Shown one piece after another: positions 26,598 through 41,400 of a stretch of 64,000 nt of DNA. The notes under the pieces were generated by a model, which saw nothing but the letters and a program-made list of their open reading frames with translations, made no database searches and was not told where the DNA came from. How positions within the stretch are numbered: the first letter of the stretch is position 1; every line of letters starts with the position of its first letter. The position numbers and the translations under genes were made by a program. The stretch comes from SURF-32 sp964648365 (GTDB taxonomy: Bacteria; Planctomycetota; Phycisphaerae; UBA1845). The stretch is taken from the NCBI GenBank assembly GCA_964648365.1, contig CAZYLK010000006.1:5205-69204 (forward strand), written 5' to 3'.

Positions 26598-26629
26598 TCA
26601 CTCGCTCACTCCCTTACTCCCTTACTCCC
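26598..26629. repeat. Four-unit octamer array, inverted copy of 26425-26456
   Basis: The plus strand reads TCACTCGC, TCACTCCC, TTACTCCC, TTACTCCC. Its reverse complement matches the left array. The two could pair in RNA or single-stranded DNA to form a long stem that separates kinase and secA. Confidence 0.9.
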
Positions 26630-26637
26630 TTCTTCAC

Positions 26638-30786
<4,149 letters not shown>

Positions 30787-30939
30787 GGTCCGTTCCTTTT
30801 CAGTCAAGTGCCGGCGCGGCGGGTGTCTTCACGCCGGCCGGGCCTATGCCTCTGTTGATTCGGTCAGTCGTCGATGGTGCAGCGCTGCGCCCGCAAGGCG
30901 TGCCTCGCGTGCGGCGCACGGGACGGCCGGGGAGGCAGA

Positions 30940-31284
30940 CTAAGGCCCGTACAGACCGCCGATTCTGGAGACGAAGACGACGTGGTGCTGATGAACCGTG
31001 CAGGGCGCCGGGCGGGCGGCGCGACCGGGAGCCGGCTTGAATCGCAGACCGTGATGGGCGGCGACCACGATCGCCGCGGACGCCACAAACCCCGGCCCGG
31101 CATCCGGAGCGGCGGCCCAGGACGACGACACCACCTGGCCCAGCGTGTGCCGCGAAGCCGCCCGCGCCTTTTCAGCGAACGCGGGGATCAGAACGATCGA
31201 GACCGCCACGACGGCGCCGAGACAGCGCGCGCCCTTCGCGGGAGCAGCGATCGTGGCATTCGTACTTGCGGGCGCCGCGGTCAT
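30940..31284 (-). CDS. Hypothetical small exported or membrane protein
   Basis: A 114-residue frame with one hydrophobic segment (CLGAVVAVSIVLIPAFAEKARA) that could be a signal peptide with AxA cleavage, then an Ala-rich region and a His-rich stretch near the C-terminus. It is unrecognised. It is co-oriented with secA and the metalloprotease. High GC content makes chance open frames common, and no ribosome site is clear, so it may be spurious. Confidence 0.3.
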   Translation of the reverse strand: MTAAPASTNATIAAPAKGARCLGAVVAVSIVLIPAFAEKARAASRHTLGQVVSSSWAAAPDAGPGFVASAAIVVAAHHGLRFKPAPGRAARPAPCTVHQHHVVFVSRIGGLYGP

Positions 31285-31418
31285 GCGCGTTCATTATAGT
31301 CCGCGCAGCCGGTTGGGGAAGGGACCAGACGCAACCAGACAGGCGGCTTCAGCGGGCAGCGGGCTACACCGCGTGGCGGCCGGCCGCGGGACGGCGCTGC
31401 CGCCCGAGAAGCGCAACA

Positions 31419-31450
31419 GAAAGCCCCGGCCGACTCGCGTCGACCGGGGC
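31419..31450 (-). terminator. Rho-independent terminator after the metalloprotease gene
   Basis: On the minus strand GGCCCCGGTCGAC and GTCGGCCGGGGC pair around a 4-base loop with one mismatch and are followed by TTTCTGTT. It lies about 35 bases past the stop at 31485. Confidence 0.7.
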
Positions 31451-31484
31451 CAAAGAGGTTAAGAAACGGGCTGCCGATCAGCGG

Positions 31485-34400
31485 CTAGAGGCGATAGCGC
31501 CTCCGGCCGGCCAGCATGGCCGTCAGACCCAGCAGCGAGCCGAGCACACCGAACAACATGCCGAACCCGCAGACGGTTCCGCCGTCGCCGCCCTGGCCGG
31601 CTTCGTTGTCGTTCTCCTGCGGAGCGGTGTTGTCGTTGCCGTTGTCCACCACGCGGGCGGTGACCGTCACGATCTCGAACGGGGCCGTGTCAGACAGGCC
31701 CGCCGGGTCGGTAACCGTCAACTGCACCTCGTAGCGACCGGCCGCGTCGAAGCGGAAGTTCACTTCCGCCCCGGACTCGTCGCGGGCGATCACGTCGCCG
31801 GACTCGGCGTCGCGGAACTCCCAGGCGTACGACAGGGCGTCGCCGTCCGGATCGACCGAGGCGCTCTCGAAGGTGAGCGTCAGCGGCGCGGTTCCGCTAC
31901 GACTGCCGGAAGCGATGTACGCCGTCGGCGCCCTGTTCACCAGGGCCGGTTCCACCACGATCTTCTGCGTACGCGTGCCGCGGCCGCCATGTTCGTCCGC
32001 CACAAGCAGGCGGGCGAAGAACGTCCCGACTTCGTCGTACGTGTGAACGACCTGCACGCCCTCACCGGTCGTGCCGTCGCCGAAGTCCCACAGATACGCC
32101 AGCGCGTCCTGGTCGGGGTCGGTGGATCCACCGCCGTTGAACCGGACGGTCAACGGCGCCGGGCCGGTGGCCACGTCCACGTTCACCACCGCGACCGGCG
32201 GACGGTTGGGCTCGATGTCCGGCCCGCCGCCGCCTTCGCCCTGGGTCACGAGGACCGTGCGCGAACGGCTGTGCGAGTTGCCGTCGGTGTCGAGCACCGT
32301 GAGCTGCACGCGGAACGTACCCGGCCGCTCGTAGGTATGAGTGGCGCGGACGCCTTCCGTGGCCGAGGTGCCGTCACCCCAATCCCACGTGTAGCTGACG
32401 ATCGGACCCTGCAGGTCGCGCGACAGGCTGCCGTCGACGCTGACCTCGAACGGAGTCTCGCCCTGCGGCGGATCCGGCTCGATCGAGAACTTCGCCACCG
32501 GACGCTCGATCTCCACGCCGCCCTCGAAGACGGTGATGTTGATCGAGGCGCGGCCGACGCCCAGCTTCTGGTCGCGGACGTAAGCCGTCGCCCGGAAGTC
32601 GCCGTTCTCACGGTACGTGAAGACGTAGTCACCGTTGCCGTTGATGTTGATCGGGCCGGTCGCGTCGATCTTGCCGTCCGTCTCGAAGTCCCACTCGACG
32701 ATCAGGTTCTGATCGCCGTCCGGGTCGATCGACTTCGACGCATTGAACGTCACGTCCAGCGGCGCCACGCCCAGCAGCGGGGTCGCCTTGATCGAGGCCA
32801 CCGGGTTGCTGTTACCGACGAGGATGTCGCGGAACGCAGAACTGCACTTCGGCTCTTCGGCGTCGTCACAGACGGTCAGCATCGGGCGGCACGGGCGGAA
32901 GTTGCCCTGCTCGTCCTTGCACTCGTTGAAGTACGTGTGCGCGACCACCGGCAGCGGGCTCTTGGGAGAACCGTCGCCGAAGTCCCACTCGTACGTCAAC
33001 TGGCCGCCCTCCGGATCGCTCGACCCGGTGCCGTCGAAGGTCACCTGGAGCGGCACGGGACCGCTGACCGGGTTGGCCTTGATGACGGCGTTCGGAGCGC
33101 CGTTGAGAACCTGGATCTCGATCTGCGTCTGGCCGCTGTAGCCTTCGCTGTTCGTCGCGACCAGTGTCACCGTGAAGCGACCCGGGCGGGTGAACAGGTG
33201 CTCGACCAGCGGGCCGGTGGCCGGCCCGGAGCCGTCGCCGAACAGCCAGCGGAAGGTCATCGCAAGACCCTCAGGCTCGACCGAACTGCGGGCGTCGAAC
33301 TTGACCAGCAGCGGCGGATCGCCACTGAGGCGGTCCGCGATGATCTTCGCGATCGGGCCCTGGCTGATCGTGTGCTCGCGGATCGTGATGTCGAAGCTCG
33401 GCGCGGTCTTGCCCGTCGTGACGATCGTGAACTGATCGTCCAACTGGAACTCGACCGGAACGTCACGGCACTCTTCGCCGTTTTCGTTGCAGACACGGCG
33501 GCTTCCCTTGTTGATCACAAAGGAAATCTGACCGTCATCCGATGTGTACGGCTGGCCGAGCGTCGCCTGCGACGCAGGGCCGCTCAGCGTTCCGCGAACG
33601 TTCCACTTCTCACCGAACGGCGACTTCGTATTGATCACCCACGTCTCAAAGCGGGCGGTCGAATCGAGGTCGACGACCTGGTAATCCAGCGAGAGCACCG
33701 GCTCGGCGCCGGTCATCTGGACCGCCGTGGTCAGCGTCGTCTGCGTGACCGCGGTGATCTCGAAGATGCCCCAGCCGAGTTCGATCAGGTCCAGATAGTC
33801 ACCGGCCTGGACGCCGTCCGTGACAAACGTCTTGGACGGGTCGCTGAGCGTATTGAGGCTGACGGAGGCGAACTCGCCGGTCGTCTTGAGCACCGGGGTG
33901 TCCACGGCCGTCGGTTCGATCTGGCCGATGCCCAGCGTGCGCCGATTCGGCTTGCCGAACTCGCCCACGTCCGGGGTCGAAACCGCTTCGTCCCCCGAGT
34001 TGCCCGGACCGGGCACCAGGTAGGCGAAGAGGTAGTACGTACCGTCGGGCAGATCCTGGATGTCCCACCACACGGTCAGCTTCTCGCGACCGGGCCGCGA
34101 CTTGCGGACCGAGCCGACGAAGTTCGCCCCGTTCGGTGCGATCTCAAGCTCTTCCGGATTCGTGGTGTGGAACAGGTACACCGACGAGCCGCCGTGAACG
34201 TCGTTCACCTCGAAGTGGACGCGATAACGCCCGTTGATCGACGAGCCGGTCAACTGGAACCGGAACGACGGCAACGTCTGCGGAATCCACGTCACGTCGA
34301 TGATCGAATCGCCGCTCGGCAGGTGCGTGATGTTGTCCAGCTCCAGGCCGCTGCTGCTGCGGTGCGCGACCCAGTTGTTGTTCGGGTCGGTATCCGCATT

Positions 34401-37400
34401 CCAGCTCCGATTCGGGTTGTTGCCCGGGAAGTCCGGATCAAGCTCACCCGGGAACGGATCGCCCGCGTCGCCGCAGTCGATGCCGTCTTCCAGTTCTTCC
34501 AGGCCGTCCGCCTGAAGGTTGTGGAACTGGAACGGATAGGAACGCTGCTGCGGAGGACGACCTTCCAGGTTCTCATCGTCGTTGGTGCGCTGGATCATCA
34601 GACCCGGACCCGGAAGCTGCGTATCGAACGGGCTTTCCGGATCGGTCTGCGACCAGACCCAGAACCGCTCGCGACCGCCCTTGTTGGTGCCGTCGCGCGG
34701 GTTCTCGATGTAGAACACCGCGTCGTTCGCCTTCTCGTACGGCGCCACCGTGATGGAACGGGGCACGCCCGGCGTCACTTCCGCGGTGAAGTCGTTTTCC
34801 TGAATCCAGTTGGTGCACGGATAGGCCTTCAGGAACGGCGAAGGATGCACCATGCCGCCGCTGGCCATGATGTCCCACTCTCCGATCGGGCAGTTGATGT
34901 GAACGCCCGGCGGCGAGAAGACGTCATAGTCGTACAGGTCCGGCCAGCCCTCCCAGGAGTGGCCGTACTCGTGCGCCGAGTAGCCGATCTGGAAGCCCTC
35001 GGTGGGCAGGTTGGCGTTACCCTCGCCCCCCACGCCCAGCGCGATCACCAGGTCGTGGAAGTGCATGTTCATCGTGTACGTGACCGCCGTCTGGCAGCCG
35101 CTCTGCTGATTCGGGTGAGGCACGTAGCACGAGTTGTCGTTCTTGCGATAGACAAAACGATCGCCTTCGCGCACCAGCCGCTGATCCGACCAGTCCGGAT
35201 ACATGTGGATGGCGTCGCTGGGCTCTTTGAAGTCCTCGGTGTGGATCGGATAGAACGACGGCGCCCGCGGGAACCGCTGACCGCCCTCGCTGCCGTAAGA
35301 GCCTTCGGGCAGCAGCACGATACCCGACTGGAAGCCGGTGGACTTGACGAACTTCAGGTAGTCCGTATCGAACTGGGCGTAGTTCTGGATCGGATCCAGG
35401 AACACAGCGAAGGTCGCCTCGGCCGGGCACAACACCCGCCGCATCGACGCCTCGTCGTTGAACGCCTCCCACTGCCACTGGTAATCCAGCGCCTCGACCA
35501 GGTCTTCCATCATGCGCTGACGGTTCCACGGATAGTCTTCCGAGGTGCCGCCGAGCGAATCGAAGTCCTGGGTATAGTTCTCGGCGCGGGCTGGCCGCGT
35601 CTCACCCTGGTCGACCATGCCGTCCAGGTTGTAGTCGCGGAAACCGATGCCCATACCCTGCACCTGACCCTCGGCGGGTGTGGCGAAGGGGTGATAGGTG
35701 GAGCCGCCACGGTCGATGACCCAGGCGTGACCGTTCGACTGACCGCCCGCCTCGGGGGCGTTCGGGTCGATGTTCGTGCGCCACGTCAGCCATTCCAGGA
35801 TACACACGTCGCCGGAGTCGAAACCGCCGTTGCCGTGAATGTTGGTGGCGTACGGGCCGGCAGCAATACCGATCTGGTCCGGCGAAAGCTGCGGAACGCC
35901 ATGCTCGTGCGAGCCTACGTCACGGCCCCAGACGGCGACGTATTCCTCGGACCCAAAGGTTACCAGGTCGCTGAGCGGATAGGTGATCTCGCCCAGGCGC
36001 TGATCGCCGGCGTGGTGATACTTCGAGGACGCCAGGTCGTCATGCTCGACCCAGCCGTCGTAGTACCCGAACTCCTCGTCCGGAAGGACGGGCTCGTCGT
36101 TGTCGTCACTGGCGAACAAACGGAACGGATCGTCGGGCAGGCCGACGCCGCCGCCGCTCCATCCGCCGACGTTGGGCGCGAACCAGCGCTTCTCGCCTTC
36201 ACCCGAAGGTTCGACGACCGGAGGCACGGGGAACTCGGGATCAAACTCGCGCATGCGCGGGCTGTTGGACGAACCGGCCAGCGGGGTGCACTCGGGAACG
36301 TTCCGCTGGCGCGGATCGCGCGGGCAGTTCTCAGGATCGGACGGACCGTAGCCGCCCTCCGGCCACGGCGGCGGAGCCGAGTCCTCACCGTAACGGTCGA
36401 GCCAGAACTGCTCGTACCAGGGCTCTTCGATCGCGTACATCGGGCCGATCGGCGAGTTGGACGCCGCCGAGGCGCCCGGCTTCGGAATCGTGCCGCTGAA
36501 GCGGTTGTTGCCCGCGTCCTGCATCATCTTGCTGGAACCGCGGTCAATGAAGAGGTCCGGCGAATCGTAGAAGCCGTTGCCCGTCCGACCGATCGGGTTG
36601 TTGATCAGGTCGAACGTCTTCAGCACTTCCTTGATGCCCGGATAGTTCGAGTCGACGTAAGCGTCCGCGACGGGCACCCACACGCCGTTGGCCGAGGAGC
36701 CGGTCGGGTTCCACATGACCATGAAGTCCTCGAACGGCTCGACGAAGTCGACGTTGTTGTCGAGATCCCAGTCGTCAAACTCGCAGCAGATCGGCAGAAC
36801 CTCGCCGCCGCACTCCGGCGGGGCGCCTTCGTAGGAATTGCTCGGGTCGCAGGTCAGGCCGTAGATGCCGTCAATGCAATCCGGATCGGGATCCTGCTCA
36901 GGATCTTCGCACTGGCAGCAGGGAGGCAGTTCCGTGCCTTCCGGCACGCAGTTCGTCAGTGCTTCGTAGTTGCCGCACTCGGCCACGCTGCCGCCGGCAT
37001 CCAGCGGAATGACGCACTCGCCGGTGCGGAAGCCCGGATTGAAGTTGCCGTCGGGCTGTCCGAATCCGAATTCGCCTTCCGGGCCGTCGCCACCCCAGTC
37101 GCAGGCGGCCATCTCAAGGTCGCCGCAGCCAGGCTCGTCGCAACCACGAGGTCCGACGACGCCCTCCGGATCGCCTTCGCAGGGACCGAAGCGGCACATC
37201 ATGTCAAATTTCTCGTCCAGCCCGTCCCACATCCGGTCGCCGTCAAGGTCGATGAAGCGCTCGCCCGGTGTGTAGACGTTGAACCCAACGGCCGGGAAGT
37301 CGTCCACGCCGGAACCGCGCGGCTTCGGGGCGTTCGGCAACTCAGCGACAAGGTCGAGAATGATCAACGCACCGCACTTGGAGGGCGTGATCGTCGGATT

Positions 37401-37904
37401 CTGGTCCCCCGGGGGTGCCGGCATACAGTCGCAGAACTCTTCACCCGCACCATAGGCATAGCCGGCCGGCGTGAAGTTCTCGATGTAGGGCGGCCCCGGC
37501 GTGCAGGCCGTGGCGGCGCGCACGCGAAGGTTGATGTAGTCCTGCGGCGTGGGCAGATCCCACTCGTTCGGACCGTCAATACGCCACGGCAGATTCGTCC
37601 AGTCCGTCACCTCGCCGGTGATCGTCACGGCGCCGTAGCTGATCTCCTCCCAGTACTCCGCAAAGGAGTCCGGACGCTCGAAATACACCTCCTTGAAGCG
37701 ACCCCGCGCCACGTAGCCCTCCTCCGGGTCGCCGCCGAAGCCGGTCTCCGGATCCAGGAAGGACTTGGGCGAGTGGGCCAGAATCACGAGGTAAGATCGT
37801 TCTTCGGCCTGCGCTCGCTCGATCGTCGCCACCGACGCCGCGGCCACACAGAAGGCCAGCGCCGTCAACGGCCAGGATCGACTTCTCTTGTTACGCGCTC
37901 TCAT
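31485..37904 (-). CDS. Giant secreted M6-type metalloprotease with PKD repeats and C-terminal anchor
   Basis: A 2139-residue exported protein. A signal peptide (MRARNKRSRSWPLTALAFCVAAASVATIERAQA) is followed by a region of about 150 residues with an Immune-inhibitor-A-like opening, then a Cys-rich insertion (about 170-330). The zinc site SAHEYGHSWEGWPDLYDYD lies near residue 975, with the M6 element EWDIMASGG shortly after. Six PKD-type repeats follow (FGDG or variants WLFGDG, WDFGDG, WDWGDG). The end has an NDN-rich linker, CGFGMLFGVLGSLLGLTAML and RRRYRL, a Cys-Gly, hydrophobic, basic tail typical of sorting signals. The ATG at 37904 begins the signal peptide; the 69 codons before it have no export signal and start at a weaker site. 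Likely a surface protease. Confidence 0.88.
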   Translation of the reverse strand: MRARNKRSRSWPLTALAFCVAAASVATIERAQAEERSYLVILAHSPKSFLDPETGFGGDPEEGYVARGRFKEVYFERPDSFAEYWEEISYGAVTITGEVTDWTNLPWRIDGPNEWDLPTPQDYINLRVRAATACTPGPPYIENFTPAGYAYGAGEEFCDCMPAPPGDQNPTITPSKCGALIILDLVAELPNAPKPRGSGVDDFPAVGFNVYTPGERFIDLDGDRMWDGLDEKFDMMCRFGPCEGDPEGVVGPRGCDEPGCGDLEMAACDWGGDGPEGEFGFGQPDGNFNPGFRTGECVIPLDAGGSVAECGNYEALTNCVPEGTELPPCCQCEDPEQDPDPDCIDGIYGLTCDPSNSYEGAPPECGGEVLPICCEFDDWDLDNNVDFVEPFEDFMVMWNPTGSSANGVWVPVADAYVDSNYPGIKEVLKTFDLINNPIGRTGNGFYDSPDLFIDRGSSKMMQDAGNNRFSGTIPKPGASAASNSPIGPMYAIEEPWYEQFWLDRYGEDSAPPPWPEGGYGPSDPENCPRDPRQRNVPECTPLAGSSNSPRMREFDPEFPVPPVVEPSGEGEKRWFAPNVGGWSGGGVGLPDDPFRLFASDDNDEPVLPDEEFGYYDGWVEHDDLASSKYHHAGDQRLGEITYPLSDLVTFGSEEYVAVWGRDVGSHEHGVPQLSPDQIGIAAGPYATNIHGNGGFDSGDVCILEWLTWRTNIDPNAPEAGGQSNGHAWVIDRGGSTYHPFATPAEGQVQGMGIGFRDYNLDGMVDQGETRPARAENYTQDFDSLGGTSEDYPWNRQRMMEDLVEALDYQWQWEAFNDEASMRRVLCPAEATFAVFLDPIQNYAQFDTDYLKFVKSTGFQSGIVLLPEGSYGSEGGQRFPRAPSFYPIHTEDFKEPSDAIHMYPDWSDQRLVREGDRFVYRKNDNSCYVPHPNQQSGCQTAVTYTMNMHFHDLVIALGVGGEGNANLPTEGFQIGYSAHEYGHSWEGWPDLYDYDVFSPPGVHINCPIGEWDIMASGGMVHPSPFLKAYPCTNWIQENDFTAEVTPGVPRSITVAPYEKANDAVFYIENPRDGTNKGGRERFWVWSQTDPESPFDTQLPGPGLMIQRTNDDENLEGRPPQQRSYPFQFHNLQADGLEELEDGIDCGDAGDPFPGELDPDFPGNNPNRSWNADTDPNNNWVAHRSSSGLELDNITHLPSGDSIIDVTWIPQTLPSFRFQLTGSSINGRYRVHFEVNDVHGGSSVYLFHTTNPEELEIAPNGANFVGSVRKSRPGREKLTVWWDIQDLPDGTYYLFAYLVPGPGNSGDEAVSTPDVGEFGKPNRRTLGIGQIEPTAVDTPVLKTTGEFASVSLNTLSDPSKTFVTDGVQAGDYLDLIELGWGIFEITAVTQTTLTTAVQMTGAEPVLSLDYQVVDLDSTARFETWVINTKSPFGEKWNVRGTLSGPASQATLGQPYTSDDGQISFVINKGSRRVCNENGEECRDVPVEFQLDDQFTIVTTGKTAPSFDITIREHTISQGPIAKIIADRLSGDPPLLVKFDARSSVEPEGLAMTFRWLFGDGSGPATGPLVEHLFTRPGRFTVTLVATNSEGYSGQTQIEIQVLNGAPNAVIKANPVSGPVPLQVTFDGTGSSDPEGGQLTYEWDFGDGSPKSPLPVVAHTYFNECKDEQGNFRPCRPMLTVCDDAEEPKCSSAFRDILVGNSNPVASIKATPLLGVAPLDVTFNASKSIDPDGDQNLIVEWDFETDGKIDATGPININGNGDYVFTYRENGDFRATAYVRDQKLGVGRASINITVFEGGVEIERPVAKFSIEPDPPQGETPFEVSVDGSLSRDLQGPIVSYTWDWGDGTSATEGVRATHTYERPGTFRVQLTVLDTDGNSHSRSRTVLVTQGEGGGGPDIEPNRPPVAVVNVDVATGPAPLTVRFNGGGSTDPDQDALAYLWDFGDGTTGEGVQVVHTYDEVGTFFARLLVADEHGGRGTRTQKIVVEPALVNRAPTAYIASGSRSGTAPLTLTFESASVDPDGDALSYAWEFRDAESGDVIARDESGAEVNFRFDAAGRYEVQLTVTDPAGLSDTAPFEIVTVTARVVDNGNDNTAPQENDNEAGQGGDGGTVCGFGMLFGVLGSLLGLTAMLAGRRRYRL

Positions 37905-38310
37905 AACTGTTTCACTCCCGTGCCTTCGACCCCCGTCACCCTCGTTGGCGGCGGAAGGCCAATGCCAAACATTCGCACTCGTGGCTTCTAAACTCCAAAT
38001 CCCGGACCGAAGGTCGAGTAGCGGCACTCGGCCGGTGCAAAGCGGCGGATCGAACGTGTCGGCCAGCGAAATCCAGCGAGAGAGATCTTCCGACACGACC
38101 GCAGCCGCCATGCCGCGCCGACACCCCCAAGGCCCGCCCCAGCGTCGCAGGCCGGCTACGCATTCCGGGGGTCGGAATCGACGGCAATCGTATCGCCCGT
38201 GTTAAGTGTCCGTCAACCGGTAAACCCCCTCGACTGCGCGGGATTCCGCATCCGGGGCGATTATCGGCGCGACCGGAAGGTTCTCGGCCCGAACCGCGCC
38301 CGGGCCGGGT
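37905..38310. other. Intergenic region upstream of the metalloprotease
   Basis: About 400 bases with no gene. GGGAGTG precedes the ATG at 37904. I see no convincing promoter pair and no repeat. Confidence 0.45.
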
Positions 38311-38350
38311 AAAAGGAACGGCGCCGGGTGGAAAACTCCCACCCGGCGCC
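38311..38350 (-). terminator. Rho-independent terminator after the FG-GAP lipoprotein gene
   Basis: A perfect 12-base stem (GGCGCCGGGTGG, 38320-38331, with CCACCCGGCGCC, 38339-38350) and 7-base loop, followed on the minus strand by GTTCCTTTT. It lies about 55 bases past the stop at 38404. Confidence 0.75.
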
Positions 38351-38403
38351 GCGTTCGTGAACTCACGTTATCCGGACCGGTCGGTCCGGGCGATGGCCAA
38401 GAG

Positions 38404-41400
38404 TTATGGAACCTGGCCGCCGTAGATCAGGTAGGCCTCGCCGCCGTTCTGGACGCCGACGCCCGTGATCGAGTCGCGGCGCGGATCGGCCAGAACCGAC
38501 CCGATGATGATATCCGCGATCCCGTCGCCGTCCACGTCGCCCGCCGTGGACAGGCCGAACGAACGACCCCGACCGGACTTACCGTCGATGCCGCCCATGT
38601 TCGCGTCCCCGGCGTCGCCGCCGCCCAGGTGGTCGCCCGCGCGACGCCCGGCGATCATGAAGCCCCGCATCGCGCTGCTGCCCAGCGCCTCGACGCCGAG
38701 GATCCCGGTGCCGCCCAGCAGGTCGAACCGGTTCATGTCGCCGTCCGAGCCGTAAATGACGTACACCAGGCCCGCTTCCGCCATCGTGTCATCGAAACCG
38801 GGCAGATCGAACGTGTCGCCGATCGGATCCGGCAGGCCGTCGAAGTCCAGGTCCAGACCCGGCGTCGTCAGCACGTCGTTGGCGTCGGACGGATCGGGGT
38901 CGATGCGCGGCGTGGCGTAGGGCGCCGCGACCAGCAGGTCGTCGATGCCGTCGCCGTTCACGTCCCCGCCGTTGGCCACGTTGAACCCGAAGTTACCGTC
39001 CGCATCGAGCGCGTTACCGGTGATAATCGCCGCCCGGCCGGTGGCCAGAAGCGTCTCGATCAACACGCCGTGCTGCGGGCTGGTCAGGTTCGAGTCCGCG
39101 AAGATGATCACGATCTGGCCCTGGCCGTCATTGGCATTGGGGCTGCCCACGACCAGATCGCCCACGCCGTCGCCGTTGAAGTCGACGCCGGAGGTGATGG
39201 TGGAACCGAAGGCGTCCGGCGTCGCCGCGACGACCAGCACGCCCTGCAAGCGCTCCGGATCGTCCGTCGCCAGGCTCAGCTTTTCGAGGACGTAGTCATC
39301 CTCGATCGCCTGCTCGCGACGGAAGGCGATGTACAACCGGCCCAGACCCTCATTGGCATCCGGGGCGCCGATCGCAAAGTCGTTGCGACCGTCGCGGTTG
39401 AAGTCCGAAATGCCGGTGAGGGTGCTGATGTGGTCGCCTTCCAGTCCGGCGATGCGCGTCGCATCGATGTTATCGATGCGGGCGATGCCGCTGACGCTGT
39501 CGCAGTGACTGGGCGAACCCACGACGTACTGGTGCGGCCGCGGAGGCATTGCGCCGCCCGAGCCTTCCCAGAGATTGCGATTCTCGAAGATGTACGCCAC
39601 ACCGGCGCCGCTGATCTGGGTGGAACCCAGACCGCTGATCTCCGGACCCGTCTCCGTGCCGACATCGCCGCCGCAGCAGAGCAGGCCGCGCGCGACGCGA
39701 TTGGGCGCCGAGACGATGAGTTCACCGTCCGATCCAGGCGTCTGAATCGTCACCGACGCGGAGGTGGCGAAGGCGTCATCAATGCCGATGCCGATGATGC
39801 GGGCCCCGATCGGCTCGATCACCGCGGCCGTGTCGGGGTAGAACCCGCTGAATCCGGCGCCGGGGACGAGGAGCGGGGACGACGGCTGACAGATCTGTCG
39901 GCCGCCGCAGAGCGTCAGACACGGACCCCAGCCCGCGGCACATCCGTTCAGGACGTACTGCGTGATGAAGTCGTCCGCCAGCGACGGTGCGAAGCCCATG
40001 TCGCCGGCCCACACGGTCAGGCTGTCCAGCGCGCCGTCCGTGTTCGGCATCACGCAGCTACCCACGCACTCGCCGGTCTCCGGGTCGACCGAGAAGTTAT
40101 CCGCGAAGGCAAGCTCCTCGTAACCGCCGTAGGCGACGCTGCTGGTGAAAAGCTGTCCGACCAGATCCAGGTGAATCACAGGGGCGCCGCCCGACTGCGG
40201 TTCGCCCAGAATCCGGTTCTTGCTGCTGACGATCACCAGACCGCCGCGCAGGAACTGATCCTCCTCCTCCAGCGTGCAGAGGAAATCCGGGTCAATCACG
40301 CCATCCTGGAACGGACTGATGTTATGCCCGCGGGACGCCGTGTTCGGGAAGCCGAAGGCCAGCTCCGCAATGCCGTCTCCGTCCACGTCCGGCAGCGGGA
40401 TGACGAAGGTCATGCCGTCCGTCTCGTTGCTGCCTTCCGGCGTGCGGATGCCGGAGAAGGAAACGCCCTTCAGCAGGGACGTGCCGATCGAGTTCAGGTT
40501 GTAGATGCCCGAGTACCGCGTGCTGCGGCCGTACACCATATAGGCCTCGCCCGGTCCGATGCCGGTCGGGTTGATGAAAAACGGCTTGCCGTAGCGCGAG
40601 AGGACCGCGAACTCGTCGCGGCCGTCGCCGTCCAGGTCGCCAGGCGACGCGAACGACGTGCCCGCGTTGTCTTCGACGTTGACGCCCTCGAAGATCGCCG
40701 CGGAGATGCCGCGCAGGCCCACGCCCGGCGCCCCCGCCCAGATGATCGCCGGCAGGCCGGACACGTGAACCGTCGTGGGCGCAGGAACCAGCAGTTCCGC
40801 CACGTCCGGATCGTTGAACCGGATGCGGACGAAGACCTGGTAGATGCCGGACGTGTCCTGCGAGAAGACCGTGCTGCGGACGTCGGTCGACGACGGCGGC
40901 AGGATCTCGATCTCACCCTCGACCAGCCCGCCGTCGGCATCCATGCGCTGATAGAACACGTCCACCGTGCCCGCCGTCGGCGGGACGTTGGTATCCCACT
41001 CGACGTCGACCTCCGCGCCCGGCTGCACCGTGACGCCGAGGTTGGGCGCGAGCACTTCCAGTGTGGGCGTCTTGACGACGATCAGGCGGCCGGCGGCGTA
41101 CGCGCTGACCGGATCGTTGATATTGTCCACCACGGTGCCGCCGATGGCGTAGGTGCCCTCGGCGATGTCTTCGGTGCTGATCTGCAGCGACACCGTCGCC
41201 GGATCGGCCCCGATCAGGAGGAAGTCTTCATTACCGTTGTTCGGCGTGGTGTCCACGTCGAGGAAGATGCTGACCGAACCCTCCGCGCCATCCTCCCGAA
41301 TGGTCGCGGCAAACGTCGTTGTGACGATCTCCGTCAGGAAGGTGCGAACGTCGGCGCTGGGCGCCGTGAACACGAGGGTCGGCGGCTTCGGCGCCGGCGG

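Larger units (their letters stand above)
30787..31484. other. Intergenic region between secA and the metalloprotease
   Basis: About 700 bases without an assured gene. It holds one doubtful minus-strand small frame (30940-31284) and a terminator for the metalloprotease (31419-31450). I see no other structure. Confidence 0.5.

Noticed and set aside
30846..31040. Short plus-strand open frames before the metalloprotease terminator
   Set aside because: No ribosome site, Arg-rich composition; chance frames in GC-rich DNA.
31266..37991. Plus-strand open frame of 2241 codons antisense to the metalloprotease
   Set aside because: It is a shadow of high-GC codon use; the product is Arg/Val/Asp-rich without domains, and the minus-strand gene has clear domains and a terminator.
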